DNA of 64,000 bases from Hanleya hanleyi (Eukaryota; Mollusca; Polyplacophora; Lepidopleurida; Hanleyidae): the NCBI GenBank assembly GCA_036873755.1, contig JAVTVY010017271.1, positions 558,001-622,000 of the forward strand, read 5' to 3'. This document shows positions 10,847-24,404 of this stretch, in pieces. The notes beneath the pieces were generated by a model. That model was not told where the DNA came from and made no database searches. It saw only the letters and a program-made list of their open reading frames with translations. Within the stretch, counting starts at the first letter, position 1, and each line of letters begins with the position of its first letter. A program made the position numbers and the translations under genes.

Positions 10847-13800
10847 TTTCGCTCAATGTTCTGTCAAAGCCTGTTTCTCTTTCTGACCCGGTTTGTTATT
10901 CCTTATGTAATGGTTCTGCAGTTACAGATGAAATCATGCAGGATTACATCTATTTATCTGTTTGTCACTTTATATCACCGTCGATCAGCTTTTCTCGTGG
11001 TATTCATGTGTGTGTGTGCCTAGAGGTGGGAGGAGGCAGGGGGTGGCAGGCTTAAAGAGGATCAGCAACCAGTTGCCTGTCAATCTTACACTGTTGATGA
11101 TGTAGAGCTTATTTTATAATGTACAAGATCATGAATGCAAGTGTTAACCTTTCAATATTTATACAAATATGCCATTTGGCGGAAAGTGTTTATGGGAAAT
11201 AGCCCATAAATACTGATGGGTCTACCTCTGGCGGTGATAAGGGGTTTCCTGTCTATAGCTGATGAGTGGTTGGAGAAATCTGCTGGATCTATACACACTT
11301 GTGTGGGGAAACGGTTTGTTTAACAACCACTACTTATGTTTGAGCGATCAACTTCTTGAGCAAAGACCTATGATTGGGGTGGGACACTTGATTGTTGGTC
11401 ATTCTGTCATGGCGTGACAATGCATGATGGGAAAATTTAAACATATTTCATTTAGAAAATTTCTGTATAAGTCTGATTTTGTCCCTTTCCTACCGTTACA
11501 GAAATCTTCATCAGCCATGTACAACCGTGTTCCTGTCATCAGTATCTTGATGTATCAGTTACGATGTAGTCTCCAATGACACAATCATTTTAAAAAATGT
11601 ACTTTTACTCTTTCGTTTAATAATATTTCATTTATGATTTGACAAATATGTCCTAGACTATAGGCATGATCACGTTGAATAATTTTTTTTTTAAATCCAG
11701 CTAACTGCCCAATACTGATAACTGAACCCACTTGAAGATGATAGCCCCAATGGGACCTCACTCATAATGAGAAATTTAATTAAATAATATAAAGGTTGCA
11801 GCTACATGCATGACATTTCAGAAAACATTTGTATTTTTAAACAAATAGAAAGTGGTTTAACGTAGGACAGTTCCAGTATTAAACATTCTTAATAAATCCA
11901 TTATTGCATCTTACGAGGGTTACATTTTCAGTTCAATGCTCCATTCATTTGTTTGTGGCCTGCATGAATTTGTTCTCAAGCAGCAGCTATCCTGCTCAAA
12001 TTGACCCTGACCTTGACCTGAGCTGAGAACCCCTGGGGGCTGAGTGGTTAGAATGTGAGACCACTGGTCTGCCCAAGGACCAGCAGTGCTTGACCTTCTC
12101 ATTAAGGCCAATCTCCCCGGGCTAGTCCAATGGCAGGCCAGGAAAGGTCAAGAAAGGTTGAGTACCTGATGGAGTCAATTATAATATAGGCTAGAGCCAG
12201 TGGTATTTGGACAATGGTTAGTTGTAGACAGGAAAAGCTGGTGAGAGAGGAGAGATGTGGGACAGGGGCATCAATTGTTGGTCAGATTCTGGAATTCGGT
12301 CAAATCTGATCTCACTTTAGGGCCGATTTCTCCCCTGTTCTTGTGCTGTCTAAACCAGGACAGCCCCTTGAAAATACCCCAAGTGACCCCCTCATACAGT
12401 CCAGCTTGCCTGTGCTTACTCGCTAGAAATCTTGGGTTCTCCAAAAAGTTGTAAAGCAGATGTGCTGTTTCATCCATTAAACCTCAGCTTTTCCCCCAAC
12501 ATTGACATCCGCTGTTGAGTTGTGAAAGTTCTGCTCTCTGCTCCTTGTCTTGCAAACTTTGCAGCCCACAGTCAATGACTTATGCCATACAGGCTGAAGG
12601 CCAGGCTTCTGCATTTCTGAAATATAGGCGGCTTTTTTGCGTCATTATTTGAATAGCGGCAATAGCCTTGTGACAAATGACTGTAGGGTTTGTCACTTCT
12701 GCCATGATTGAGACCCTTGCCAAACTCTCAGGGATGGTTTAACAGTAACATTGTAACAGTCGGGACTCCGGGAGATCGTTTGGGAAGAACTCGGACCATG
12801 TGCATTGTGGCGAAAGATTGAAGAGCCGCTATTATGAGCTGATCAATTTGGCCTATGCCGTGGGATTGAGTGATCGTAAATTAAGAGGTGGCTCCTGTAA
12901 AAGCCGAGACATAGTTATGGTCAGATATTGACCCCACATGACCAGTGTCATTGCACCATGCTGTTTAGCCCGACATTTCCTGGAGGGACTAGAGTTAGGA
13001 TGCAGGGTCGGGGCTCAGCCAGATTTGGAATTCTGCACGGCTTGCAGCCTGGCATGTTAGGGAATCCGCAATGATATATTGTTACTTAATTACGCAAATG
13101 TTTGAAGAGATTTTGGTCAGATTGATTAGGGATGGGATCAGATGTCTCTGTGACATGCGGAGTGCGATTTTCTGCAATCCGACGTAACGCGCACGGATGA
13201 AGTTTATTCTCCAACGGGATTTGTTAGTTTCCACCAGTACCGCCAGATAAATAATTGGGGCAATATAGAAAACTTGAGACGGAAATGCAATTTGTTCGTC
13301 GTAAGGCAGGCGTTAATTAACACAGCAGAGACAGGGATTCCTTTTCTCCCACTGTCGAATGATGCAGTTCATCATATAAAATTAATGATTTAAAGAAAAC
13401 TGTCAGTCCTGGAATCCTAGCTGATATTTCCTTCTGAATATTACGTTGCCTCCTGTATCCCAGATTGTGTTTGCCAGACTGCTACCCAATTTTGCTTCAT
13501 TTATGAATAGAACAATTCGAAGTAAAAAGTCAAAGCTTAATAAAGGCTTGATAACCTTCGCCTTTGACTTCTGGTCAAATCAGTGATTAAAGTTCGAATT
13601 TGTACATATGTCACCTCTTCTGAAATGTTCTCCTGTGTGTACCAAGAAACCTAGAAAATTTCATATTGATTTTCTTAATTTCAGATTGTACCATATGCAT
13701 ACATTTATATATTTCAACATATTTCGTAGCTGGATTTTAGGAATGCGACAGAAGAGATGATATAATGGAACTGACCTTTGGACCTTGATTATTGCTTGAC

Positions 13801-14187
13801 TTGAAATTATTGGAGCTTTAAATTGAATTCATTTTTGAGACAAATATTTGAGGACATTTCGGAGTTCATTTCTGAACTGGGCTGATTGACGAAAATAATA
13901 TTCCGGTATTTGTCGCTACTTGCTGGAAGTGTGAAATGAAGACGATATTCAAATTCAAGTCTTCATGGACAACCCTGCCTATTGATTGTATTGATTTAAT
14001 TGGACTGTCCCCATATTAAATTATTTAACCACAGAAGGTGTGAAATCTTGGATTGCCTATGTGATGTTAGGCTGAGGTTAGGCAACGACTCATTTGTTTA
14101 CATTGGCAACGCCATGTTATTTTACTTATAGGTGATATCCTTTTTTTGCAAATTCTTCGTTAATTGCACTAAGAGGATCCCATATAA
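10847..14187. other. Non-coding stretch, no supported gene
   Basis: No gene is supported. A CAATGCATGATGGGAAA site lies at 11418-11434 (see the motif entries). The segment 12730-13330 is richer in CpG and less repetitive than its surroundings, which could fit conserved regulatory DNA, but only a cross-species comparison could tell. Confidence 0.45.
11418..11435 (-). promoter_or_regulatory. Staf/ZNF143-like site (candidate)
   Basis: CAATGCATGATGGGAAA is, in reverse complement, TTTCCCATCATGCATTG. This resembles the core of the known Staf/ZNF143 recognition sequence (CCCA-N-ATGC type). Similar sites lie at 15693, 22857, 47729 and 62624. Confidence 0.3.
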
Positions 14188-14291
14188 CTTGATTGTGGGA
14201 TGAAAATTCCCACTCGAGAGAAAGAAAATGCATCTCAACTGAGCCGCCAAGGTTCCTTCTCAAGAGTGGAAATTTTCATCCCATGATCAAA
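14188..14291. repeat. Foldback element, about 33 bp arms
   Basis: CTTGATTGTGGGATGAAAAT at 14188 pairs with the segment ending at 14291, whose reverse complement reads TTTGATCATGGGATGAAAAT. The arms continue into CCACTC-GAG type sequence. A second near-palindrome with the same TCATCCCACA core lies at about 14449-14474. Confidence 0.65.
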
Positions 14292-15692
14292 TTACTGCAG
14301 GATTCTTTTTCCCTTATAATTTAAATCATTACTTTAATGAGTATTTTATTGAAAATATCAATGACACACTTGGGGAACATTGCTGAAGCGCATCATGCCT
14401 GCAGCTCGGGTCAAGGATCATGACTTTTCCACCGGCGTCGCACGTGCTCATCCCACATACGTGTGTGGGATGACTTATCCTAGCATGTTATCCCGCATAG
14501 GTTTTACACTGTATTATATATAGAAATAACATTTTCCAAGTTGTTTGGTTTTCAGTATATTGGAAGCCACTATATGATCCGATTATTGTGGTATTGCTAA
14601 TTCTAAAGCATTGGCCAGTGCCTATAAGCTTGGAGTGATGTCACTAGGACAATGGCTTCTTTTCGCACCTTTCGCAGTTGGAGAGTACGATCTTGGGACC
14701 ATGGTATGCAGATAGAAGATTCAGTTTTATCCCACCCCCACCCCACCCCACATTAGGAATAATAATATGCTCTGAATTTACCAACATCATTTGTCAAGAA
14801 ACACATAAAGTTAATGACATTATAGATTTTATATAACATATTAATGTAAATGGATACTGTAATTCAAAATTCCGTTGTTCAATTAAGTTCGCTTTATGGT
14901 ATCAGTAGTATCACATCGGTAGTCCACAGAAAGCAAAGCGTCCGCTTTAATTATCATATCTTAAGTATCAGTAGATTTGAATGCATTACACCATACTGAG
15001 TTTGAAGTTGGCGGTATCCTAATTCGAACGGAATGCTAGCTTCCTGTTGGAGCCAGCTGAGGCTATTCCCAGAGACCTGACGGTAAAATGATCTTGATTG
15101 CTCAGAAAGTGCCGTTCTTAGAGCTGTTACATAACTTGACCTCAACTCTTGTGAAGCATTAGCGGTCGAGGGACTGGAAAATTGTCTCTGCCTGTGCAAT
15201 AATGATGCTGATTATAGCTCTAATGTTCCTGATATTGGACCGTCCTTTATTACCGCACTAAGAGGGTCATTCACTACCCGGTGACTGGATAGTCACTAAA
15301 GCAGCCAGAACAGGCAACTTAAAGGTCCTGGAGTGGGGCAGTGATAGCTTCAAAAAGGGATCACTTTAATGGGCTACACACAGAGGAATCCAAACACTGA
15401 AAAACGTTCATATTTGAAAATAAAAAATCTGATTTGAAAAGGTGCATGCTAAACTGTTTCGTTAATTCAATATCGCCATTCTCATCGAATGCATACTTAG
15501 TCGTGTTACAGGTATGACGTGTTCCACAGTCTGTTCATGCCAGACAACGAATTGATATTAATATGGAACTCTGTGATTGGCTACATCGTTGTCTAAGCTA
15601 TTCCATGGAGTTTCCTCCAAAAGCCAATTATATTTCCCGAATTTGTTTCCAAACATTTGTATCAGTGAACCAATATTCTTATACCTGTAAGA

Positions 15693-15710
15693 TTTCCCAT
15701 AATGCAATGG
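15693..15710 (+). promoter_or_regulatory. Staf/ZNF143-like site (candidate)
   Basis: TTCCCATAATGCAATGG is the best of five similar sites in the window when compared with the remembered ZNF143/Staf consensus. It lies in otherwise undistinguished DNA. Confidence 0.35.
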
Positions 15711-17188
15711 TGTTCAGTGCATCATGTGATATATTGAAAATAGTACAAAATTAAAGATTAGTAAATTGAATCCTAATTCACTTGTGAAGTTCATAGCTAA
15801 ATGCCATTTAGATTCCTCATCGATGTGAGACGAATGTGAGGTGAGGCGAGAATCGCTCTGGGCTTCATCTCTGGGTCTCCGTAGTTGATTTTCTTTTCTC
15901 CCTATGGTCCTATTTGGAGCAATATCTCTATCGAGCGATATCTAAGATATTTTCAATTTAAAGGTGCCAAAAAGTTCACCAGCATAAGCATAATGGTTCT
16001 TCCTTCAAATAATAGGGTAATTTGATGCATTTACCAAAAATATATCAGTTGTCACTGATTAAAAACTTGCCCATGTTGTAGCATAGGTACCCAGAAATTT
16101 GCAGGCGAGGATTAGAGTGGGTATGTCACCTATTACTGTGCACTCTGTTTGAGATTGATATTGGGAAGCCCCCATTCCAAAGGAACGGTCTTGTGTTTAG
16201 CCTGAATTTTTGGTGCAGATTACCTTCATTAGGGTGGCTCATTAACTTAAACTATAGCAATATGCCTGCAACGAAATTTGGAGATTTATGGAACTGTCAA
16301 AAAAATCAACATCCAAAAATGATTGGATTAACAGCCCATCTAAATGTAGGGTTTAGATTCGCCTAACATTCCTCAGGAATTGTCTAAGAGTAACTTGTTT
16401 TGACCGTGCAATTTGCATGTTCACGTAATGCATGTAACAGTGGGACCATTAACACGATAAAGTCTCTGAAGAGTTGGCGAGGTGATGATGTCTTGCGTAA
16501 CATCATCCCGTCTCCGTACTTCATCTTAGTCGTCCGCGAGATTACTTGCGAGATATCCAGTCTCACTCGCTAGTCTCTGGTGCCCATTGCAGTGGCTAAA
16601 AAACAGAGAACCGCAAGTTACCCCGCCTGCATGTTGATACTATTTTAATGTTACCCTTGTCGTTTTTCCTGGTTACATAATTTTGTAAATTGCCCGAGAA
16701 CGTGCCGCCATTGTTCATTAGTTTCCGGAACACCCTTCTGGGACCCCGTGAGACCTGTTTGTGGCGGTGCTGTATTGTACCAGCTCCCTGTTTCTCCCCG
16801 CACTTTTTTTGTGGGACGAGAGATTGCTAGAGGTTCTTCAATCTTCATTAACCCATGTAGAAATCGAGTGTGTAACTGCAATGAACCCACGCGCTCTCCC
16901 TAGCGAGATCTAACCGATGGTGAGAGTTACGTAAGCTGTTATTGGCCATCCGGAATGCACTCTGTCTTCTGTGGGATAAAAGATTGGTGGGCGAGGAGCG
17001 GAGTTCACCAGGGATCCATCTCTTTCCCTGATGGGCAATCTTTCCGTGCACCCTTCTACCATGTCCTACTAATGGACCTCTTAATCATGATATGGTTAGA
17101 ATAAAAACTCGCCATCGGAGCTTCCATCTTTTTTTGGGAGAGGTGGGAGGGGGTTGATTGCATGGTATATGCAGTCTTTCGTTTTTAA

Positions 17189-17260
17189 GGAGAGCGATCA
17201 CTCTCCCTCACTCGATCACTCACCTAACTTTTCTCCGAGGAGAGTTATTGATCACTCTCC
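17189..17260. repeat. Paired palindromes with a GGAGAG...CTCTCC core
   Basis: GGAGAGCGATCACTCTCC at 17189-17206 and GGAGAGTTATTGATCACTCT (then CC) at 17239-17260 are both imperfect palindromes of the same core. A related GGAGAGTGATTACTCC lies near 4410. They are probably remnants of one dispersed foldback family. Confidence 0.55.
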
Positions 17261-18322
17261 TGGAAAATGAAATGTACTTTAGAGTAATACCATCAAAAGT
17301 GAATTACTCTCGCGGTACACTCACTCGTGCAATACAAACTTTAAGGACTTATGTTCACATGAACAGAGTCCATCATTTCTCTTGAAGTAGTTCCAAGTTC
17401 AGTCATTCTCCTCATGCTGGAGTTTACCTGATTTATCTGACATTCCACATTTTTTTGCAATTTTTGCTCCCATGGCATGGTTAAGATATACCTGTATGGG
17501 ATATGAAGCAATTCCAGATCGTCTTTCCAGTCCGTTTCCCTGCCAGATCACTCGGTACACCGATCTCTCTAACCTTCTCAACCTCCGCATCCGGAGATCA
17601 TACAAGTGGTGACATCTCGGTTTTATTTGCGCTATATAGTCCCCGGAACAAGCTCTGCACTGCGACCAGACAGCAACAACAGCAGCACTTCCTGACGTCC
17701 ACTCACCACAGTTCAGTTGCATCATGTTATGTCACATTGATCAAGATCAAATCGAAAAGTTCTCCTTTTGGGTTTTCACTGTCCGTCACGGTGAGATATT
17801 ACTTCCTCTGTGGAAAGCCATTTCACTGAGCAGTTGCAGCACTTTGGGTGATGTAATGGTGAAAAACTTCACATTTTGTAAAACTTGAGACATTTTGGAC
17901 CAAATAGACATGTGGGAGCTTCAGACGACCAGTCCCCGACATTTAGTGCTGATATATAGCTAACAGATCCGTCACTCTGTAGGCGGCTCTTGTTTATGAA
18001 CATTTACGCTCCCATATTATATTTTCACTTCTCTGAGCCCTACGTGTACTGACTGTTTAACTTTTTTCCTTTCATCGAATATCTCGGACACTGATGAAGG
18101 GGTTCATACTCCATGTAAGAATCATGAGACAATGCATACAATAGCCAAGTCCGGGGACCTCAATGTGTCTAGACTTCGGCCTTTTCAGCAACACAAAGAC
18201 TCAGACAATAACTTCCTACATGAAGTATCTACCGATGATGGGAAGTTTGCAAAACTTACACACGTACAATAACGACATGTATATAATGTAGATGTGCTCT
18301 GGGTCTGTGTGTCTGTTCGTAA

Positions 18323-18520
18323 ACCCGCTTAATCGCAAACTGCTTAATTGGAAAATCTGCTTAATGGAATGGGTGGTGAAATCACAAATCCATCATTCGC
18401 CCCATGGCTAGGTCTGGTTAAAGGAGTACCGGTAGTCTGGATAAATGCACAAAATATTGCTGGATTTTAGGGTATGCAAATAAGAGGTTACCAATAAGAG
18501 GTTACCAATAAGAGGTTACC
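18323..18520 (+). repeat. Short-repeat cluster, including three 14 bp units
   Basis: AATAAGAGGTTACC is repeated three times in tandem at about 18479-18520. Upstream, CCGCTTAATCGCAAACTG is followed by two diverged TGCTTAAT copies at 18323-18365. The arrangement recalls the termini of a small DNA transposon, but the matching inverted end was not found. Confidence 0.5.
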
Positions 18521-20202
18521 ACTGTACTTTTCATTTGAACATCTTGAAATTTAGATGACTCAAACTCAACTATGTCCACTGTCTCTTCCTCCTGTGTATT
18601 GCATATCAAGCGATGATTGTGACATTATGCAATGGTAGATAACTAAATGTAGACCAGTCAAAGTTATAATCCATTGCTATACTTTTCTGTTCACTTAGAT
18701 ATTATTTATCTTCAGAATTTCGAACCAGATAATTGAAATTATCTTACTGGTGTGTATATTAACTATGCATAACATATAACATTAAAACTTTTTTTTTCGC
18801 TACTTCAAGAAAAACTCAAAGTGTTTATAGGAAGAAATCTAGCTGCTCAGATTATGTGTGATACCTTATACTGGTACTCTTATATCGATGTACACATATT
18901 TTGTTTTCATTTCTGTAATTCCCATAAACCTTGACATAATCCCATATAAAAACTGCTCTGATGGGAGGGGGATAACTTAATTGCCAACTGCAGCTATAAC
19001 TTGTTTTAGTTTTTTTCTGTATTACGTAAAAGAGTAGAATAGCGTAAAGTGAAAATATATGAACGGGTGCACTAAGTATCACAGTATGAGGTTTACATGC
19101 TGAATAAGATGAAGTCGGTATAATTTGACAGAGGGAAGTGCGTATGTCTGTGTGTCAGTGCGTGTGTCTAACTGATAAGAGCTCCGCTGGACCGTGCATG
19201 CTGGGATTGACATGCCATCTGATTGAGAGCCCGTAGTCGCCAGGAATGTTGATTGAATCTCGCGCCCATACAGATAGAGCTGACTTGTCCAGGTGCTACC
19301 AGGCACATGGTGGAGGGGGGAATAGAGGAAATGGCTTCTCAAGTGCTGATTTCTCTGTTATCATATACCCCCCATCCCCTTTCTTTGGCAATAATGTTGG
19401 AACAGCTTGATAACTCGTTGTTTCGTAGTTCTAATTATAATTTTTATTCTGACCAAATATTCCATTCTTTTCCACATTCCTGTGCAGATTAAGTCTCTCT
19501 TTATCCAGTGAGGAATTTTTTTTTTGTTCATTTAATTAATACATAATCATCTTTTTATATGTGTGAATAATAGGTTATATTGTATTAAAAAAAAATTCAA
19601 ATCTTTCCTAAATTCAATCGCATGGACTGTAGCTTTTAACTCCATTGACGGAAAGACATGAAATGAACGTCTGTTCTGTGTTACTCTCTATTGTAGAACT
19701 GTATCATACTGCATGATGTAGGCCTACTGTATTGTGAAGAATTTTTCGACGATTTAGAACATCGTCAGATATTGGCTTTCAAATATCACTACGCCCTATC
19801 TTAATGATCCTTGACTACACATGCAGCCATTATAACCATCATTTTGATTGTATTAGCTAAGAAGTTCAAACCCCACACAGAGAATGAAGATAGTGGGTGT
19901 TTAATGCGCTCAGCATGTAATAGCTTAATTTAGGACAAAGCCACGATGAGGCTCGTTACAACCGATCAGTCTGGACTCTTTTATTATTGTGTCGTAACAG
20001 GGATGGGTCTTACAGTGAACAGTTCGGGCTCGTTGGCTGTAATTGTACGCGGGGGTTTATAAATCTAGCGGCGATCATGACCGATTTAGGCTGTCTTCTT
20101 CCCAACAGTTGACCAATCTGGTTTCCTCTTCGACCCACTGACCTGAAACAGCCAATTCATTACCCAATGTCACTGTTACCTAGCTCACTCTAATGGCATC
20201 GC
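18521..20202. other. Non-coding stretch
   Basis: No gene is supported. It is largely AT-rich, with a T/A homopolymer-rich part near 19510-19600. The last 200 bases (20.0-20.2 kb) become CpG-richer. Confidence 0.45.
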
Positions 20203-20664
20203 ATGGTAATACCGTCGTCATCCTCGTGGATGGACGTCAAGCTCGGAGTTCTCCATTACCCACTAGACCAGCTTCCCTCATTCTTCCAATCTTCCGTACT
20301 GGGAGCTTTTTATCCCCAGCGGCCCAGCCCTCTCCAATTGCCTGGAACTGGTGAAGACATCTTCTTTCGCCCCTCTCAGTTATATCATTGGCTCTCGTCA
20401 GTGATATCGGTTTCTCCCGAGTCATTTCCCCGCTGGTCGCCTTATTTGCATATCTCCGAGTGCTGCATTTGTCAGGATCGCATATATGTTTTTTTTTCAT
20501 CGGTCCTTCTTCTCTCGTCTCCTTTCTTAGAATTTCGGCCGGGTCATTTACGTTGTAAAAATACCACAGCGGATCACCTACAGCGTTTGCGAACAGGGAT
20601 ACGTCGTCGTGTTTTTTCCCCTCTCCGTGTCTTGTTATTTTCCTCATTCCAATTTGAAAGATGA
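20203..20664. other. GC-richer island open on both strands, coding status unknown
   Basis: This segment of about 460 bp is stop-free in one forward frame (153 codons) and, over 136 codons, in one reverse frame. It is richer in C, G and CpG than the surroundings, which by itself makes long open frames likelier. Neither translation shows a domain, a low-complexity bias typical of a known family, or flanking splice sites that I trust. It may be a CpG-rich regulatory segment, an exon of an unrecognised gene, or chance. Confidence 0.3.
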
Positions 20665-23600
20665 GTTCCCTTGTGTATACGGCAATATTTCACCGATAGT
20701 AATTCCAGTTAGATTGTACAGCATGCTGTTTGGATCTGAATACAAAACAAATGCTCGTACTGTTGGGCAATAACTGTTATGTGGATTTGAAAAAGTGAAT
20801 TGAGTCAAATTGGTGATATTAATTCTCTTATGTGATCCCTAGATGGGGTATAAGCTGTGCCAAATGGTCGGGCTATAAAATATATAAGCCATAAACACCA
20901 TTCAATTATTTCCTATTAGCTTGGAATGTTTTGACGATGATCTGATATTTGATATCTACCCTGGCCGATTGTCATTTTTGATATAGGGTACCAAAGAGAG
21001 AATCTTGGAAAATCGGAGGCAATTTTTCTGTTATTTTGTTATACATGTTGTTGACAATATCACTCTGTGGCTTTTAATATCCCTTTTGTCTGGTCATCTC
21101 GAAAACAGTGTTAAATGGTGGAAATTATGCTGTTTTAATTGCACATTCTATCGATTTTGAAATTTTGCTTTTCGAATATTAATTTTACAACATATCCTAA
21201 ATCTGACCACAGCATTTGGTTTATTGACTCATCGTTTGACAAAATGACTATTTGCTGGTTCATTTCTTACAAAGAATTAGGCCCATTAAAAAGTACTCTT
21301 TTTTTGTCAGTGTGCATGTTGTTCTGAACCCTACGCATCAAATTCAATACATGACCTTTTTTTGCAAATTTTTCAGCGAAGTAATCTCCCTTGACCAAGG
21401 TTTAAAGACTCGCTAGAATGCGTCTGTTCAATATTAAGATTTAGCGAAGGCTGTTAGCTGTTGAAATATTGTTGCGGGTTCGGGGTCAAGGCCTGAGACA
21501 GGTCGTTTTTGCTCCCACTAGACTTGATTTGGGCCCCATGGGTGTACCCAATTAGGCAAAAACAAATTATTTTTTTTTCAACAAATTCTCCACTGAACAT
21601 GTTGAAACCAATTGTAATGTTACTAAATATCAAATTGTCAGATTGTATTTTGGACCATTTAATACTCCTAGAGCTTCTATGGGTTAATCAGCAGTCCTGA
21701 AGCACCACAGCCTATTTCCCAGTGCCTCAATTGCCACACTCTGCATTGTGTATGGGTACTCAAACTAAAAGTCTGGATCTTGACACTATGATTGACATAC
21801 CAGTATATTGATTCAACATATATCATGGTCTGAAAATCGGGGCTCGTTCAGAATTTAAAAAAACAACACAAATTTTTTTTTTTAAAAGCGGTGTCACTGC
21901 ACTACTTTCTTTGACCAGAAACATGAAACATATTTTGGCCTAGTTTTCTATTTTTCCTCTGCCAAAATCTGTGTGCAGTGCAGTGTTTTCCTGTGATGAA
22001 AGTCGTACAGCTTTCTTTCCTGTGACTTCAGATTTACGGGCCTCATAGGCTGATTTAGACACTTCCTTACGTTTTTGAGGCACAGCAGCGTGAAAGAATT
22101 ATTCATCGAGACGTGGAATAAATGGGGTAATATTTATTTTCCAGTTGTCTTCTTCTGAAAACTTCATTTTTTCTCCCTAATCCTGACATGGTTGTTAAAA
22201 AAAAACTGACATGATTTCAAATATGCCAATTTTGGTCTAAATGACAAATTATCTTTATCATTGATGGCTTGTGCCATTTTTTCCCTCGGCCCATGGCCAA
22301 TAATGTCTCGCATCAGCTGTAGGCAATGGCCCTTACTGTGTATCTTTATGTGTTCCCCGGGTAACTGATAGTCCCTGTTCTTACATTGTACTCCTGTGTT
22401 CTGGTCTATCATTGTGTCATTATTGCGTATTCCTTTATGGTCATGCTATCACTGAACCTCTATTCCCACTCCTTGATGAGAACTGCGTTTCTCTCTCTTT
22501 ATAAATATACAAATCGGCTTCATGTTTAACCATTACAATTTTGTTTGTCAAATAAATTTGTGCCGACATTTCGATCTCCATGTATCCAAGGGTTGGTGTA
22601 CTTTCTGCCTTGGTTTAGGTTTTCATTGTTACGGTTTCCAGTCTTGGGGTTTCCTGTTCTCTGATTGGATAATTACTTTAAGTTTTCAGTATTTAAACAG
22701 GCGTGGACGTGTGGTTTGACTTTTCAGTTTTAAACATAAGCATCCATGTTTAACGTACATATCCATGTTTAGTGTCTCCATTTTAATTAGTTCCCCATTT
22801 TTCTGTGTTCAAATTTCTGGGGTTACTTCCAAGTTGAGATTTATAGTAAACAATAGTGCATCATGGGATATCTTCCATATTTAAAGCATTTGATTGGTCA
22901 ATTCAAATTTTCAAAAAGAAATCTGGGATTCTCATTGGCCTGTGGAGAGAATTGGGATGACCAATCCTGGAACAGACTGACATGGTGTGTCTCATTCTTC
23001 AACTGTGCTATCAAAAGTGGAACCACTCATTTTGATACGCAAGTCGACCTCTCCGTTCACACTTCAAATTCGCCTTGATATATCAGTCCACCATCTCTGT
23101 TCACAAGAATTTATAAATAGACACAAAATGTCCTTGACCTTGAATCCATTTTAATTTTGAAACGTGTCTGTTCGTCGATAAAATTTACACATTGAATTTG
23201 AATGCTTTCGGTGGTCCGATATGTCAAGGCCAATCCAAAATGTGAACCGTGAAGTCTTGTGTTTGAAGATGGGAAGTACTTCCCCCAAATTTATCAGAAA
23301 GGAACAAGGCAAATGACCCGCGATCAAAATCTTTGGCCTTGGGAGGCCAATGTTAGGTAGTGGGCGCGGCTTTAACATTTACAATGTCCCAATTCAAATG
23401 AATGGCCCATTGCCCCACCTTGGCGTAACCTCACATGGAAATTTATATTGTTTCGCACCTCGTATGACTAAAGCTTCTGATCTCGGGACAGCCGTAATAG
23501 TTTTGATTTCAGGTCAAAGGTCATCGAGGTGAAAGTTTTAAGGTCGCGGGAGGGAAGATTGAGTTAGTACGAGAATGATTCGGTTGGCCTGTTTGAGGTC

Positions 23601-23933
23601 CTATATAGCTCTCATATACAATATTATTGAAAAGTATCAAACTGCTTCGGGCCAATTGGCTGTCAAGTCTGAGTCAAATACGGAATTCAGACTGCTATTG
23701 TCTTGGTTGAAACAAAAAAAAGCCCTCCAGCTTCTATCAAGGTAAAAGGAGAGATCGAGAAAGAGAAAAAAAGTGGTTCGGCTAGATACGGCTGAATCAG
23801 GTAGGGGACTTATTAGCCCTGAGGCTTGTCATAAATAAGCACACTGGCAGTGATATACATAGTGTGGGAAACCTTTAATAAAATGAGTTGCTTTCTTCAT
23901 AGGCAGACCAATTTAAGTTTTTCTCTACTTTAG
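20665..23933. other. Non-coding stretch upstream of the first candidate exon
   Basis: No gene is supported. It contains a TCTCCCTTGACCAAGG motif near 21380, related to ones near 4.4 and 34.5 kb, and a dispersed repeat at 22857-22950 listed separately. If the exon at 23934 belongs to a longer transcript, part of this stretch is intron. Confidence 0.45.
22857..22950 (+). repeat. Dispersed repeat, copy A (inverted partner at 47.66 kb)
   Basis: The copy begins GTGCATCATGGGATAT and continues with ATTTAAAGCA, TTGGTCAATTCAAATTTT, AAAAAGAAATC and TTGGCC/TGTGG blocks. The reverse complement of 47655-47745 shows the same blocks in the same order (TGCATCATGGGATATTCTCC, TTGGTCAGTTCAAATTTTT, GAAAAGAAATCCTG, ATTGGCTGGTGG). 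It includes a Staf-like site and CCAAT/ATTGG boxes. Confidence 0.65.
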
Positions 23934-24075
23934 CTGTGTTGATATCGGGACCCTGGCTTGTCCCGAAGTTGGGTAAACCCATGGCTGCTTTAGATAGCCT
24001 GAGCGCATCACGGGACACATTTACTGTGGATTCCTCATCACCGTATTCTCTATCACACCATATCCATTCACCCAG
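23934..24075 (+). CDS. Candidate internal exon of an unrecognised plus-strand gene
   Basis: A strong acceptor (pyrimidine tract TTTTTCTCTACTTTAG ending at 23933) and a strong donor (CCCAG then GTACGTACT at 24076) bound a 142-base segment. It is open when the first two bases complete a codon begun in a previous exon; two bases (AG) are left at the end. The translation includes KPMAALDSLSASRDTF and SSSPYSLSHHIHSP, a Ser/Pro/His-rich stretch such as occurs in disordered parts of regulatory proteins. The outgoing phase fits the exon at 43629. Antisense to it runs another open frame of 115 codons, but with no splice support. The protein family is not recognised; the upstream exon is not identified. 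Confidence 0.5.
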
Positions 24076-24404
24076 GTACGTACTTTCATGCGAAGGATAT
24101 TTTTTTACCTCCATTGTAAATTTGTAATTGTCTCGAGAGACTGTGCCTTTAAGGCTGTCGAATCGTATAGCTGGGTTTCTCCCGCATTTTTTCTCTCGTC
24201 TCTTACATGACCTTCGTCTCATACGGTCGTCTATGATTGTGTTTGATGCACTTGCATGGCTGTGAAATTTACGGAAAGAAAAATCAAGAAAAAATGTTAG
24301 TACCTGTAGGAGATTAGTCTGGAGGACATATTATCTTCCCCGTTGTTTTTCGTCTTCAACCGTCACCGGTGTCTTATTATACTCTCACGGCGCAAACTTT
24401 TCAG

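Larger units (their letters stand above)
14292..18322. other. Non-coding stretch, no supported gene
   Basis: No gene is supported. The stretch contains a GC-richer part near 16.6-17.1 kb and 17.5-17.7 kb. Open frames there on both strands overlap each other and have no recognisable domain. A Staf-like site TTCCCATAATGCAATGG lies at about 15694-15710. Confidence 0.45.

Noticed and set aside
12035..12100. tRNA-like head GGGCTGAGTGGTTAGAATG
   Set aside because: It matches box A of class II tRNAs, but no box B or cloverleaf follows at a suitable distance, so neither a tRNA nor a SINE can be claimed.
23875..24222. 115-codon minus-strand frame
   Set aside because: It is antisense to the spliced candidate exon at 23934-24075, which has good plus-strand splice signals. 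The minus-strand frame has none.
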